Assembly (NCBI RefSeq): GCF_023898865.1
Contig: NZ_JAGSOV010000057.1
Location: 62,001 to 126,000, forward strand
Direction of reading: 5' to 3'
DNA from: Pseudonocardia humida
Lineage (GTDB): Bacteria; Actinomycetota; Actinomycetes; Mycobacteriales; Pseudonocardiaceae
DNA length: 64,000 nucleotides
Below the pieces are notes generated by a model. The model was not told the DNA's origin. It did no database searches and saw only the letters and a list, made by a program, of their open reading frames with translations. This document shows, in pieces, positions 39,147-47,205 of this stretch. How positions within the stretch are numbered: position 1 is the stretch's first letter; each line of letters starts with the position of its first letter. The position numbers were made by a program, and so were the translations under genes.

Positions 39147-39482
39147 TCACTTGGCCGGGCGCACCTCGATGCGGTCGCTGGGCAGCAGCGGGATCTTGCG
39201 CGCCCACTCGACCGCCTCGTCGATGGTCCCGACCTCCAGCACGTAGAACCCGCCGAGCTGCTCCTTGGTCTCGGCGAACGGGCCGTCGGTCACCGTGCCG
39301 TCCGCGCCCAGGGTGCGGGCGGTCGACGGCGGCGCGAGCTCGGCGCTGTAGGGGATCGCGACCCCGGCCGCCTTCGCCTCGTCCATGAACGCGATGTGCC
39401 CGGCGTACATCTCCTTGCCGGTCTCCTCGTCCAGGGCGCGGTACGCGTCGTCGTCGCCGACGATCGTCAGTACGAATTCCAT
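39147..39482 (-). CDS. YciI/DGPF-domain protein
   Basis: A 111-residue protein of the YCII-related/DGPF family. It begins MEFVLTIVGDDDAYRALDEE, carries the defining VTDGPFAETKEQLGGFYVLE, and ends IPLLPSDRIEVRPAK. It forms an alpha-beta dimer; the biochemical role is unknown. It is the first gene of a two-gene operon with the ECF42 sigma factor, which in other actinobacteria activates its transcription. ATG 39482 has GGAGGACACGG upstream. Confidence 0.9.
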   Translation of the reverse strand: MEFVLTIVGDDDAYRALDEETGKEMYAGHIAFMDEAKAAGVAIPYSAELAPPSTARTLGADGTVTDGPFAETKEQLGGFYVLEVGTIDEAVEWARKIPLLPSDRIEVRPAK

Positions 39483-39559
39483 CCGTGTCCTCCGGGGTCG
39501 CAGTGGTGTGTGCTTCCACCTCGATGACGAGCGGAGGGGCGCCGGATCGACGACCCGGG

Positions 39560-40297
39560 TCAGTCGACCACGCGGATCCGCACCCGGCGGTTCTGCCGGC
39601 CCTTGTTCTCCACCTTGACCACCCGCAGCCGGCCGATCTGCTTCGTCGAGGCCACGTGCGTGCCGCCGTCGGCCTGCACGTCCAGGCCGGTGATGTCGAC
39701 GATCCGCACCTCGGTCTCCTCGGCGGGCACCAGGTTGGTCTGGGTGCGGATGATGTCCGGGATGGCCATGGCCTCGTCGCGGGGCAGCACCCGCACGTCG
39801 ACCCGGCGGTCGGCGACGACCTCGGCGTTGAGGGCGTCCTCGAGGGTCGTCTTGAAGCCGTCGGGCAGCTGGGGGAGGTTGAAGTCCATCCGGGCCTCGC
39901 CCGGCTCCATGTTGCCGCCGGTGACCAGCGCGCCGTGATCGCGGAACACCACCCCGCACAGCACGTGCAGACCCGAGTGGGTGCGCATCAGCAGGGAGCG
40001 GCGCGGGTCGTCCACGGCGCCGGTCACCGCGGTGCCCACGGGCGGCACCGGGTCGCCCTCGGCGGGCACGAGGTACGGGTCGTCGCCCTTGACGGTCCCG
40101 ACGATCCGGGTCTGCACGCCCTGCCAGAGCAGGACGCCGTGGTCGGGCGGCTGCCCCCCGCCCCCCGGGTAGAACGCCGAGCGGTCGAGCACGATGCCGC
40201 GGTCGGGGTCGACGCCCACGACGGTGCACTCCCACTCGCGCAGGGACGGGTCGGCGAGGTCGAGCCGCTGCGTGCGGCCGTGCTGCGAAACACCCAC
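39560..40297 (-). CDS. Alanyl-tRNA editing protein (AlaX-like)
   Basis: A 245-residue protein related to the editing domain of alanyl-tRNA synthetase. The first zinc motif HSGLH (RTHSGLHVLCGV) is intact. The second reads DVQADGGTHVASTKQIG, where many family members have CGGTH, so one classical zinc-ligand Cys is missing. The opening FYPGGGGQPPDHG is typical. The protein should hydrolyse Ser-tRNA(Ala) or Gly-tRNA(Ala) mischarged products in trans. GTG 40297 is used. Upstream hairpins near 40353 separate it from the sunset-domain gene. Confidence 0.85.
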   Translation of the reverse strand: MGVSQHGRTQRLDLADPSLREWECTVVGVDPDRGIVLDRSAFYPGGGGQPPDHGVLLWQGVQTRIVGTVKGDDPYLVPAEGDPVPPVGTAVTGAVDDPRRSLLMRTHSGLHVLCGVVFRDHGALVTGGNMEPGEARMDFNLPQLPDGFKTTLEDALNAEVVADRRVDVRVLPRDEAMAIPDIIRTQTNLVPAEETEVRIVDITGLDVQADGGTHVASTKQIGRLRVVKVENKGRQNRRVRIRVVD

Positions 40298-40352
40298 ACC
40301 GCACCCTAGCCACCACCCCGCCGCCTGCGGCAGACGGCCGAGGGCGGCGGGG

Positions 40353-40370
40353 GAGCGGGACGTCCCGCTC
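40353..40370 (-). terminator. Perfect 18-bp palindrome downstream of sunset-domain gene
   Basis: GAGCGGGACGTCCCGCTC (40353-40370), with a second small hairpin TTCGGC/GCCGAA (40372-40389) next to it, follows the stop at 40404 on the minus strand. It is probably a terminator; it also resembles fragments of the 29-bp repeat family. Confidence 0.45.
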
Positions 40371-40403
40371 GTTCGGCGAGAGGGCCGAAGGGCTGGGGAG
40401 CGG

Positions 40404-41873
40404 TCAGACGGGCTTGACGGACTCGGTCGGCCGGCGGCGGCCGCCGCGGGTGAACCCGGCCGCCTCGGCGGCCTCCGGCGTGGTGAACCACACCTCGGCG
40501 CGGGTGCGGGAGTAGTACGGCGACTCCGGCTCGTGGTAGCGCTTCGAGCCCGCGTTGCCCTTGACCGTGAACTCCGGGCCGGGGGCGGCGCCGCCGGCGA
40601 CCGGCAGGGCCGATCCCGGGCCGAACGGGGCGGCGCCGGCGACCGGGGCGCGGTCGGCGGTGGCGGCGTCGTTGCGGCGGGTCGCGGCGCGGCGGGGCGC
40701 CGTCGTCCGGCGGGTGGAGGTCGCGGGGGGCGCGATCGGGGCACCGGCCGTCCCGGTCGCGGGCGCCTCGACGGCCGGCGTCTCGGCCGCCGGGCTGTCG
40801 GCCGCCGGGCTGTCGGCCGCCGGGCTGTCGGCCGCCGGGCTGTCGGCCGCCGGGCTGTCGGCCGCCGGGCTGTCGGCCGCCGGGCTGTCGGCCGCCGGGC
40901 TGTCGGCCGCCGGGCTGTCGATGACGGGGCCGGTGGCCGCCGGGGTGTCGGTCACGGAGGTGCCCGCGGTCGGGGCATCGACCGCGGGGGTCTCGACGGT
41001 GGCCTGCGCCGCGGGCGGCGCCGGGGGTGCGACGTCGTCGGTCGCCGGCGTGCTGCCGTTGGCGGCGGGCTCGTCGGTCGCGGGGACCTCGGGAGTGGTC
41101 TCGGGGGTCGGGGCGACGGGGGTGGAGCCGTTGCGCGAGGTCCGCGGGGCGCGGGGCGCCCTGGTCCTGGTCCGGGCGGGCGTGGCCGCGGTGGCCTCGG
41201 CGGCGGGGGTGGCCTCGGCGGCCGGGGCCGCGGTGACGCCGGTGTCGGTCGGGGAGGTCGGCTCGGAGGTCGGCTCGGTGGCGGGAGCGTTGACGGTCTC
41301 GACCGGGGTGGCCTTGGCCGCGGTCCGCTTGGCCACGCCGTTGCGCGAGGCCCGCGCGGCGGGGGCTGCGTCGGCGGGGGCTGCGTCGGCGGCGGCGGGG
41401 GTCTCGACCGGGCCGGCCGGGACCGCGTCGGTGGCGGGGACCTCGGTGGCGGTCTCGGGCGCGGTCTCGGCGGCGGTCTCGGCGGGGGCCTCGGCGGCGG
41501 CCGGGGTGGTCCCGTTCGGCGAGGTGGTGGCCGGGGTGGTCGCGGTCGACTTCGCCTCGACCGGCGCGGCCTCGTCCTCGGCGGGGGTCTCGTCCGCCGT
41601 GGGGGTCTCGTCGGCGGCGGGGGTCTTGTCCGCAGCGGGGGCCTCGTCTGCCGCGGGGGTCTCGTCGGCCGCCGGGGCCTCGTCCGCGGCAGCGGTCGGC
41701 TGCGCGGGCCCGATCCCGGCGGTGTCGCCCTTCGTCACCGGGGCGGCGGCGGTCTGCGGGGCCCCGGTGACGGCACCGGCGGCCGGGGAGCGGCGCTGTC
41801 GCAGCAGGCCCAGCCCGAACCAGCCCACCAGGACGCCGGCGGCGAACGCGATCAGAATCCAGAGCCAAGTCAC
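40404..41873 (-). CDS. Single-pass membrane protein with Ala/Pro/Glu repeats and sunset domain
   Basis: A 489-residue protein. An N-terminal membrane anchor (VTWLWILIAFAAGVLVGWFG, about 1-22) leads to about 390 residues of low-complexity Ala/Pro/Thr/Glu. These include degenerate ADETPA units (about 60-100) and a perfect nine-copy DSPAA run (about 318-362). The C-terminal 45 residues hold a sunset domain: FTVKGNAGSKRYHEPESPYY then AEVWFTTPEAAEAAGF. That domain occurs at the C-termini of several actinobacterial proteins, including mycobacterial ArfC variants; its ligand is unknown to me. GTG 41873 has GGAGG 8 nt upstream. I infer a long flexible cell-envelope tether displaying or hiding the terminal domain. 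Confidence 0.75.
   Translation of the reverse strand: MTWLWILIAFAAGVLVGWFGLGLLRQRRSPAAGAVTGAPQTAAAPVTKGDTAGIGPAQPTAAADEAPAADETPAADEAPAADKTPAADETPTADETPAEDEAAPVEAKSTATTPATTSPNGTTPAAAEAPAETAAETAPETATEVPATDAVPAGPVETPAAADAAPADAAPAARASRNGVAKRTAAKATPVETVNAPATEPTSEPTSPTDTGVTAAPAAEATPAAEATAATPARTRTRAPRAPRTSRNGSTPVAPTPETTPEVPATDEPAANGSTPATDDVAPPAPPAAQATVETPAVDAPTAGTSVTDTPAATGPVIDSPAADSPAADSPAADSPAADSPAADSPAADSPAADSPAADSPAAETPAVEAPATGTAGAPIAPPATSTRRTTAPRRAATRRNDAATADRAPVAGAAPFGPGSALPVAGGAAPGPEFTVKGNAGSKRYHEPESPYYSRTRAEVWFTTPEAAEAAGFTRGGRRRPTESVKPV
40786..40920. repeat. Perfect tandem repeat, nine copies of 15 bp
   Basis: GCCGCCGGGCTGTCG is repeated nine times without a single change (135 bp) inside the sunset-domain gene, encoding DSPAA on the minus strand. 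Perfect identity implies recent expansion by slippage and probable length variation between strains. Confidence 0.97.
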
Positions 41874-42266
41874 GGGCTGGTCCTCCAGGACGGATGTGCG
41901 GCGACCGGGCGGTGTTCGGGGACCGCCCGGCCGGGGAGCGGACGTGCGCGAAGGTGGCAACCGTCCTGCGTCGAGGTCACGGGGTGGTGACGGGCCGGCC
42001 ACAGGGCGTTCAGCGGTCGCCGGCGACCGGCGGATGGTAGGGGTGCGGCGGCGCCGGTGGGGCGGGTGTGCGCCGATCGGGCGCCCCCGCACGGTGAAGC
42101 GTGCGATCCGGTGGTGGTGCCGCGCACACCTGCCCGTCGTTCGCCCGCCCGCGCCGCCCCGGGTGCGAGGATCAGCGCCGGAGCGGGGTCCGGGCGGCCT
42201 CCGGTGCCCCGGCCTCCGACGGCGCGATCGTGACCGACCCGACCTTCGACGACGAGGAGCACCCCG
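41874..42266. other. Divergent intergenic region, sunset-domain gene / fabG
   Basis: No gene is apparent. CCGGGCGGT (41905-41913) and ACCGCCCGG (41922-41930) form a 9-bp hairpin about 30 nt upstream of the sunset-gene start, which could be an operator or 5' leader structure. GAGGAGC at 42255-42261 is the fabG ribosome site. Confidence 0.45.
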
Positions 42267-43034
42267 ATGACCGCAGCCCAGGACCCGCAGCGCGTGGCGA
42301 TCGTGACCGGGGCCGCGCGCGGCATCGGGGCCGCGACCGCGCTGCGGCTGGCCGCCGACGGGTTCGCGGTCGCGGTGCTGGACCTGGAGGAGTCGGCCGC
42401 GGAGGGCACCGTGCGGGCCGTGGAGGCGGCGGGCGGTCGCGCGCTGGCCGTCGGGGCCGACGTCGCCGACTCCGGGCAGGTGTCCGCGGCGGTGGAGCGG
42501 GTGGCCGCCGAGCTCGGCGCGCCGACGGTCCTGGTGAACAACGCCGGCGTGACGCGGGACAACCTGCTGTTCAAGATGACCGAGTCCGACTGGGACACCG
42601 TCATGGGCGTGCACCTGCGGGGCTCGTTCCTGATGACCCGCGCCGTCCAGCAGCACATGGTGGCCGCGAAGTGGGGGCGCATCGTCAACCTGTCCAGCAC
42701 GTCGGCGCTGGGCAACCGCGGCCAGGCCAACTACTCCACGGCCAAGGCCGGGCTGCAGGGGCTGACCAAGACGCTGGCCATCGAGCTGGGCAAGTTCGGG
42801 ATCACCGCGAACTGCATCGCGCCGGGCTTCATCGTCAGCGACATGACGCGCGCCACGGCCGAGCGCATCGGGCAGGACTGGGACACCTACCTCGCCGCGC
42901 GGGCCGCGCAGATCCCGGTCAACCGGGCCGGGCAGGTCGAGGACATCGCCCACACCGTGTCGTTCTTCGTCAGCGACGGCGCGGGCTTCGTGTCCGGACA
43001 GGTGATCTACGTGGCCGGTGGTCCCAGGGCGTGA
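42267..43034 (+). CDS. fabG: 3-oxoacyl-ACP reductase (SDR)
   Basis: A 255-residue classical short-chain dehydrogenase. The cofactor loop is VTGAARGIGAATA, followed by VLVNNAGVTRDNLLFKM (NNAG), the catalytic Ser in IVNLSSTSALGNRGQ, and YSTAK as the Tyr-Lys pair. The C-terminal SGQVIYVAGGPRA is FabG-like. It reduces 3-oxoacyl-ACP with NADPH in fatty-acid synthesis, though actinobacteria carry many FabG paralogues acting on other beta-keto substrates. It is not in a fab cluster here, so the symbol marks the family. ATG 42267 has GAGGAG 6 nt upstream. Confidence 0.85.
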   Translation: MTAAQDPQRVAIVTGAARGIGAATALRLAADGFAVAVLDLEESAAEGTVRAVEAAGGRALAVGADVADSGQVSAAVERVAAELGAPTVLVNNAGVTRDNLLFKMTESDWDTVMGVHLRGSFLMTRAVQQHMVAAKWGRIVNLSSTSALGNRGQANYSTAKAGLQGLTKTLAIELGKFGITANCIAPGFIVSDMTRATAERIGQDWDTYLAARAAQIPVNRAGQVEDIAHTVSFFVSDGAGFVSGQVIYVAGGPRA

Positions 43035-43111
43035 CGGGCGCTCCGCCCGATCGGTGCTGAATCGGTACAGCGGCGGGTAGGCTCCTCCCCGTCGACCCGG
43101 AAGGAGCCCGC

Positions 43112-44353
43112 GTGCGCTTCATCTTCCGCCCGCCGGCGACCCAGGCCGCCGGGCTGCTGTCGCTGCCGTGGGACGTCCCGCTGGAGGACTGGCGCGACGA
43201 CCACGTGCTGGAGGTCGCGCACCGCGGCATCTCGCGCCACGTGGTGCGCTTCGTGGAGGTCGACGGGCTGGTCTACGCGCTCAAGGAGATCGACGAGCGG
43301 CTGGCCCGCCGGGAGTACCGGCTGCTGGGCGAGCTGGAGTCGATGGGGATGCCGGCGGTGTCGGTGCTCGGGGCGTGCGTGGAGCGCCCGCACGACCTGG
43401 ACGCCATCCTCGTCACCCGGTTCCTGGACTACTCGATGTCCTACCGGTACGTCTTCTCCCACGGCCACACCAGCCGCCCGACCGACCAGCTGATCGACGC
43501 CATGGTCGAGCTGCTGGCCCGGCTGCACCTGGCCGGGCTGTTCTGGGGCGACTGCTCGCTGTCGAACACCCTGTTCCGCCCGGACGCCGGCCACATCGTG
43601 GCCTACCTGGTCGACGCCGAGACCGCCGAGCTGCACGAGCGCCTCAGCGACGGCCAGCGCCGCTTCGACATCGACTACGCCGCCGAGCGCGTCGGCGGGG
43701 AGCTGTTCGACCTGCAGTCCGGCGGCCTGCTGCCCGACGACGTCGACCCGGTGCAGATCGCCGCGGAGCTGCCGCAGCGCTACGACGCGCTGTGGGACGA
43801 GCTGACCCGCGAGGAGCTGTTCCGCCCCGACGAGCAGCGCTACCGCGTGGCCGAGCGCCTCGAGCGGCTCAACGACCTGGGCTTCGAGGTCGACGAGCTG
43901 GAGCTGATCACCACCGACGACGGCGTGCGGCTGCGGGTGCACACCCAGGTCGCCGAGACCGGCCGCGACCGCCACCGCCTGTTCGTGCTGACCGGGCTGG
44001 AGGCGGGGGAGAAGCAGGCCCGCAGGCTGCTCAACGACGTGGTCAGCTACCGCGGCTACCTGGAGCAGCGCGAGGGGCGCCCGGTCCCGGAGACGGTGGC
44101 CGCGCACCGCTGGCGCTCCGAGGTCTACGACCGGGTGATGGCCATGGTCCCCGCCGAGCTGGGCGACCGGCTCGCCCCGGCCGAGGTGTTCCACGAGATC
44201 CTCGAGCACCGGTGGTTCCTGTCGGAGAAGGCGGGCAAGGACGTCGGCACCACCGCGGCGGCGCGCTCGTACGTCTCGGGGATCCTGCCGCGCACGCCGG
44301 CGACGATGACGATCCTGCCCGGTGCCGACGGCCTGCCCGGCGCGCCGTCGTGA
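43112..44353 (+). CDS. DUF4032 protein with kinase-like fold
   Basis: A 413-residue cytoplasmic protein. The N-terminal half looks like a lipopolysaccharide-kinase (InaA/Rio-type) fold: VYALKEIDERLARREYRLLG, then LHLAGLFWGDCSLSNTLFR, which resembles the HGDxxxxN catalytic loop with W-G-D-C, and AYLVDAETAEL as the DFG counterpart. The C-terminal half is DUF4032 (about 210-375). The family is found in actinobacteria and has no known role. TAGGCT (43078-43083) is a possible -10, and AAGGAG precedes GTG 43112 by about 6 nt. Phosphotransfer activity is plausible but unproven. Confidence 0.85.
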   Translation: MRFIFRPPATQAAGLLSLPWDVPLEDWRDDHVLEVAHRGISRHVVRFVEVDGLVYALKEIDERLARREYRLLGELESMGMPAVSVLGACVERPHDLDAILVTRFLDYSMSYRYVFSHGHTSRPTDQLIDAMVELLARLHLAGLFWGDCSLSNTLFRPDAGHIVAYLVDAETAELHERLSDGQRRFDIDYAAERVGGELFDLQSGGLLPDDVDPVQIAAELPQRYDALWDELTREELFRPDEQRYRVAERLERLNDLGFEVDELELITTDDGVRLRVHTQVAETGRDRHRLFVLTGLEAGEKQARRLLNDVVSYRGYLEQREGRPVPETVAAHRWRSEVYDRVMAMVPAELGDRLAPAEVFHEILEHRWFLSEKAGKDVGTTAAARSYVSGILPRTPATMTILPGADGLPGAPS

Positions 44354-44362
44354 CCCGGCCGC

Positions 44363-45046
44363 TCAGACGGTGGCGCTGACGAACTCGCGGCCGTCCTCGT
44401 TGCGCACCACGACCCCGGCGACGTCCTCGGCGGCGACGATGGCCGAGCCGTCGACCGTGGCGCCCGCCGGGTCGGCGCCGGTGAGCCAGCCGCCGGCGAA
44501 CTCCTCGGTGCCGTCCTTGGCGATGACCACGAGCTCGCAGCGCTCGCCGGCGGGGATGCCGCTGACGTCCGCGGACACCCGGACCCACCCGCGGGCCGGG
44601 GTGATCGAGGCGACGAGGCGGACGCCGCCGTCGCTGCCCTCCAGGACGCGGGTGCCCGGCTCGGGGGCGGAGGGGGCCGCGGTGACGGTGGTCTCCGGGG
44701 CGGTGGCGCGGCCGATGGCCACGGCGCCACCGGCCAGCGCGACGCCGGTGACCGCGGCGGCCACGCCCAGCGCGAGCCTGCGCCGCCCGCGCCGCGTGCG
44801 GGACTCGCCGCGGACCCGCCACAGCGCCCGCTGCAGCACGACGTCGGCGTCGGGGTGCGGGGGACCGTCGAGGAACATCTCCGGCGGGACCGCGTCGAGC
44901 ATGTCGCTGGTCTGGCGCAGGTCGACCCATTCGCGGTGGCACTGCGGGCACACCGCGAGGTGGGCCTGGACCCGGGCGGCCTCCGGGCCCTCCAGCAGTC
45001 CGAGGGCGTGCGCCGCGACGTCGCCGCGGTCGTGGCCGTCGTTCAC
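44363..45046 (-). CDS. Zinc-finger anti-sigma factor (RskA-like)
   Basis: A 227-residue bitopic protein. The N-terminal anti-sigma domain has the zinc motif H29-x3-C33-x2-C36 (HLAVCPQC). One membrane segment (about 88-112: RRLALGVAAAVTGVALAGGA) follows, then an extracytoplasmic RskA-type beta domain (about 125-227: ARGWVRVSADVSGIPAGERC). It holds its partner ECF sigma factor at the membrane until released by regulated proteolysis. The GTG start overlaps the sigma-factor stop (GTGA). The Rieske/DUF6529 genes just across the divergent promoter suggest a redox or envelope signal; that is inference. Confidence 0.9.
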   Translation of the reverse strand: MNDGHDRGDVAAHALGLLEGPEAARVQAHLAVCPQCHREWVDLRQTSDMLDAVPPEMFLDGPPHPDADVVLQRALWRVRGESRTRRGRRRLALGVAAAVTGVALAGGAVAIGRATAPETTVTAAPSAPEPGTRVLEGSDGGVRLVASITPARGWVRVSADVSGIPAGERCELVVIAKDGTEEFAGGWLTGADPAGATVDGSAIVAAEDVAGVVVRNEDGREFVSATV

Positions 45047-45558
45047 GGCGCCACCCCCTCGCTCTGGTCGATCGCCCTGCGCAGGGCCCGCAGTGCATAG
45101 TACGACCGCGACTTGACCGTGCCGGGCGGAACGCCGAGAGCCGCGGCGGCTTCACCCAGGCTGCGGCCGTGGAAGTACAGCTGCTCGAGCACCCCCCGGT
45201 GGTCCTCCGTGAGGGTGTCCATCGCGGCGCGCACGGTGACGGCCGTCGCGACCGAGTCGGCGTGGTCGCGCTCGACCGCGGGCTGCTGCGGCGACTCGGC
45301 GACCTCCAGCGGGCGGGCCTGCTTGGCCCGCATCCGGTCGATGACGAGGTTGCGCACCACCGTGAGCAGCCAGCCCCGGGTGGACCCCTTGCCGTTGGTC
45401 AGCACCTGCGGGTTGCGCCACGCCCGGACCAGGGCCTCCTGCACGACGTCCTCGGCCGCGGCCCGGTCGCCCAGCAGCCGGGTCGCGTAGGCCAGCATCG
45501 CGCGTCCGTGCTCGGAGTACACGGCATGCACGAGTGCCTCGTCGCTCGTCCCCGCCAC
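45043..45558 (-). CDS. ECF RNA polymerase sigma factor
   Basis: A 171-residue ECF factor. Sigma2 (about 8-78) shows AYATRLLGDRAAAEDVVQEA and GWLLTVVRNLVIDRMR. Sigma4 (about 110-160) shows TEDHRGVLEQLYFHGRSLGE and LGVPPGTVKSRSYYALRALR. The YALRALR ending and RskA-like partner resemble the SigK/SigL-type groups. It is coupled to the anti-sigma gene. The divergent gap (45559-45616) contains GGAAAC at 45561, a possible ECF -35 for the opposite operon, but no confident -10. Confidence 0.9.
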   Translation of the reverse strand: MAGTSDEALVHAVYSEHGRAMLAYATRLLGDRAAAEDVVQEALVRAWRNPQVLTNGKGSTRGWLLTVVRNLVIDRMRAKQARPLEVAESPQQPAVERDHADSVATAVTVRAAMDTLTEDHRGVLEQLYFHGRSLGEAAAALGVPPGTVKSRSYYALRALRRAIDQSEGVAP

Positions 45559-45616
45559 TCACGGAAACGTAGTGGGGGCCACTGAACCCCTCTGCTGCGG
45601 GATCCGTGTCGGGGGC

Positions 45617-46273
45617 ATGAGAACCGCGCCGCTGATGACACTCCTGGCCGTCGGCGTTCTGGGTGGCGCGCTCTTCGTGGCCAACACCGTCGGTTCACAG
45701 GAGTCACCCGCCGCCGAGAACACGACCGCCGCCGCGAACACCGCGGCGACCGCCCCACCGGCCGCGCCCCCACCCGCCGCCGCCGAGGGTGAGGCACCCG
45801 CCGCGCCCGAAGCGACCGGCCGTGAGGTCGACCTGTCGGGCGTGGAGGTCGCCGGCGCCGGGGAGGGCGGGGCCGAGGACGCGGCGGACGGCGAGGACGC
45901 CGCGCCCGCCGAGGAGGAGGCGCCCCCCGCCGAGGAGGACGCGCGCCCGCCGGAGAGCACGTTCGCCGGCGAGTCGAACGACGGGGCGTTGACCGTGGCC
46001 ATCGCGGTCAACGGGAACGACGCCGCGGCCGTCGTCGCCGACGGCGAGACCGAGTTCGTGCTCGACGGCTCCGCCACCGCGAACGGGCTGGCCCTGAAGG
46101 ACCGCACCGGCAAGGTCAAGCTCGACGGGGACAACCCCGGCGACGGGTTCACCGGTTCGGTCACCCTCGACGGCGAGCGGGTCCGCTACACCGCGGACCC
46201 GAGGAGCGTCGCGCAGGCCCGGGCCGACGGCCGCGCGGACGTGGGCGACGCCGCGGACCGGGTGGGCCTGTGA
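45617..46273 (+). CDS. Exported protein with acidic Ala/Pro/Glu linker
   Basis: A 218-residue protein of unrecognised family. Residues 1-25 (MRTAPLMTLLAVGVLGGALF) form a signal peptide or anchor. Residues about 30-118 are a low-complexity Ala/Pro/Glu linker. The last 100 residues are a compact beta-rich domain (LTVAIAVNGNDAAAVVADGE, FTGSVTLDGERVRYTADPRS) that repeats 'nGndA..V.DGete..LdG' turns. ATG 45617 is preferred to upstream starts because it places the signal peptide first. The stop overlaps the DUF6529 start (GTGA), so it belongs to that operon and is probably an extracytoplasmic partner of the Rieske protein. Confidence 0.7.
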   Translation: MRTAPLMTLLAVGVLGGALFVANTVGSQESPAAENTTAAANTAATAPPAAPPPAAAEGEAPAAPEATGREVDLSGVEVAGAGEGGAEDAADGEDAAPAEEEAPPAEEDARPPESTFAGESNDGALTVAIAVNGNDAAAVVADGETEFVLDGSATANGLALKDRTGKVKLDGDNPGDGFTGSVTLDGERVRYTADPRSVAQARADGRADVGDAADRVGL

Positions 46274-46995
46274 GCACCGGTACCGGCACCGGGACCGAGA
46301 CCGACGCGGCGGCGCAGGGCGAGGCGACCACCCGCCTCGGGACCGGCCCGGACGGCGGCGGCGCCCGGGTCGACGACCCGACGGCGGTGACCCAGCCGAT
46401 CCCGCTGGTGCCGCGGGGCCTCGGCGACGGGGGCCCGCCACAGCCCGCCGACGCCCCGCGAGGGCGCGGCGCTCCCCGCGGGACGCTGCTGATCGCGCTC
46501 GCGCTGGGCATCGGGGTGAGCGTGGGGCTCGGCGCCTACGGCCGCTTCCACGAGGCCACCGGGTCGGCGCTGAACCTGGCCGGCTTCTCCAGCGGCCTGG
46601 CCGCCAAGGCGTGGCTGGCGTCGCTGGCGTTCGTGTTCGTGCTGGTGCAGCTGGTCTCCGCGCTGCGAATGTACGGCAAGCTCGGTCGCGGCGGTGCCCG
46701 GACGGCCGCGCTGCACCGCTGGTCGGGCCGGGCGGCGGTGCTGGTCACCGTGCCCGTGGCCGTGCACTGCCTCTACGCGCTGGGGTTCCAGGACTTCGAC
46801 ACCCGCGTGCTGGTGCACTCGGCGGCGGGCTGCTTCTTCTACGGCGCCTTCGCCGCGAAGATGGTGCTGGTCAGCCGGGACGGCGCGCCGAAGTGGGCGC
46901 TGCCGGTGTTCGGCGGGCTCGTGTTCACCGTCCTCACCGCGGTCTGGACGACCTCGTCCGTGTGGTTCTTCAGCACGTCCGGGCTGGTCTTCTGA
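46270..46995 (+). CDS. DUF6529 membrane protein
   Basis: A 241-residue protein. A disordered, Gly/Thr-rich N-tail (about 1-75) is followed by 5 hydrophobic segments. Conserved histidines sit at membrane borders: TAALHRWSGRAAVLVTV, VAVHCLYALGF and VLVHSAAGCFFYGAF. This resembles the His pattern of small cytochrome b/ferric-reductase-like membrane proteins, so heme binding is possible. It is translated with the preceding exported protein and lies 210 nt before the Rieske gene. Function is inferred only from the company it keeps: an electron-transfer partner for the Rieske protein. Confidence 0.82.
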   Translation: MSTGTGTGTETDAAAQGEATTRLGTGPDGGGARVDDPTAVTQPIPLVPRGLGDGGPPQPADAPRGRGAPRGTLLIALALGIGVSVGLGAYGRFHEATGSALNLAGFSSGLAAKAWLASLAFVFVLVQLVSALRMYGKLGRGGARTAALHRWSGRAAVLVTVPVAVHCLYALGFQDFDTRVLVHSAAGCFFYGAFAAKMVLVSRDGAPKWALPVFGGLVFTVLTAVWTTSSVWFFSTSGLVF

Positions 46996-47205
46996 TCGGG
47001 TCGCGGCCGCTCCCGCGCCGGCCGCTGCGGTCGTGGTGGTGTCCGGTTCCCGCCGTCGTCGCGCGTCGCCCGCGACTTCACCGGATCCTGCTGCGGCGCG
47101 TGGTGCACTCGAGGTGCTTCACCGTTCAACGCTTGGCCGTTCAACTTCTCGCTCTCCCCACCCGACCACCCCGAACCGATCCCGTGGAAAGGGCATCCCA
47201 CCACC

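Noticed and set aside
40786..40920. CRISPR-like or satellite repeat
   Set aside because: The nine 15-bp copies are in frame inside a coding region and have no spacers.
40406..41868. Alternative Arg-rich frame across the sunset-domain gene
   Set aside because: It is a composition shadow of the Ala/Pro repeats; the other frame has a membrane anchor and a recognisable C-terminal domain.
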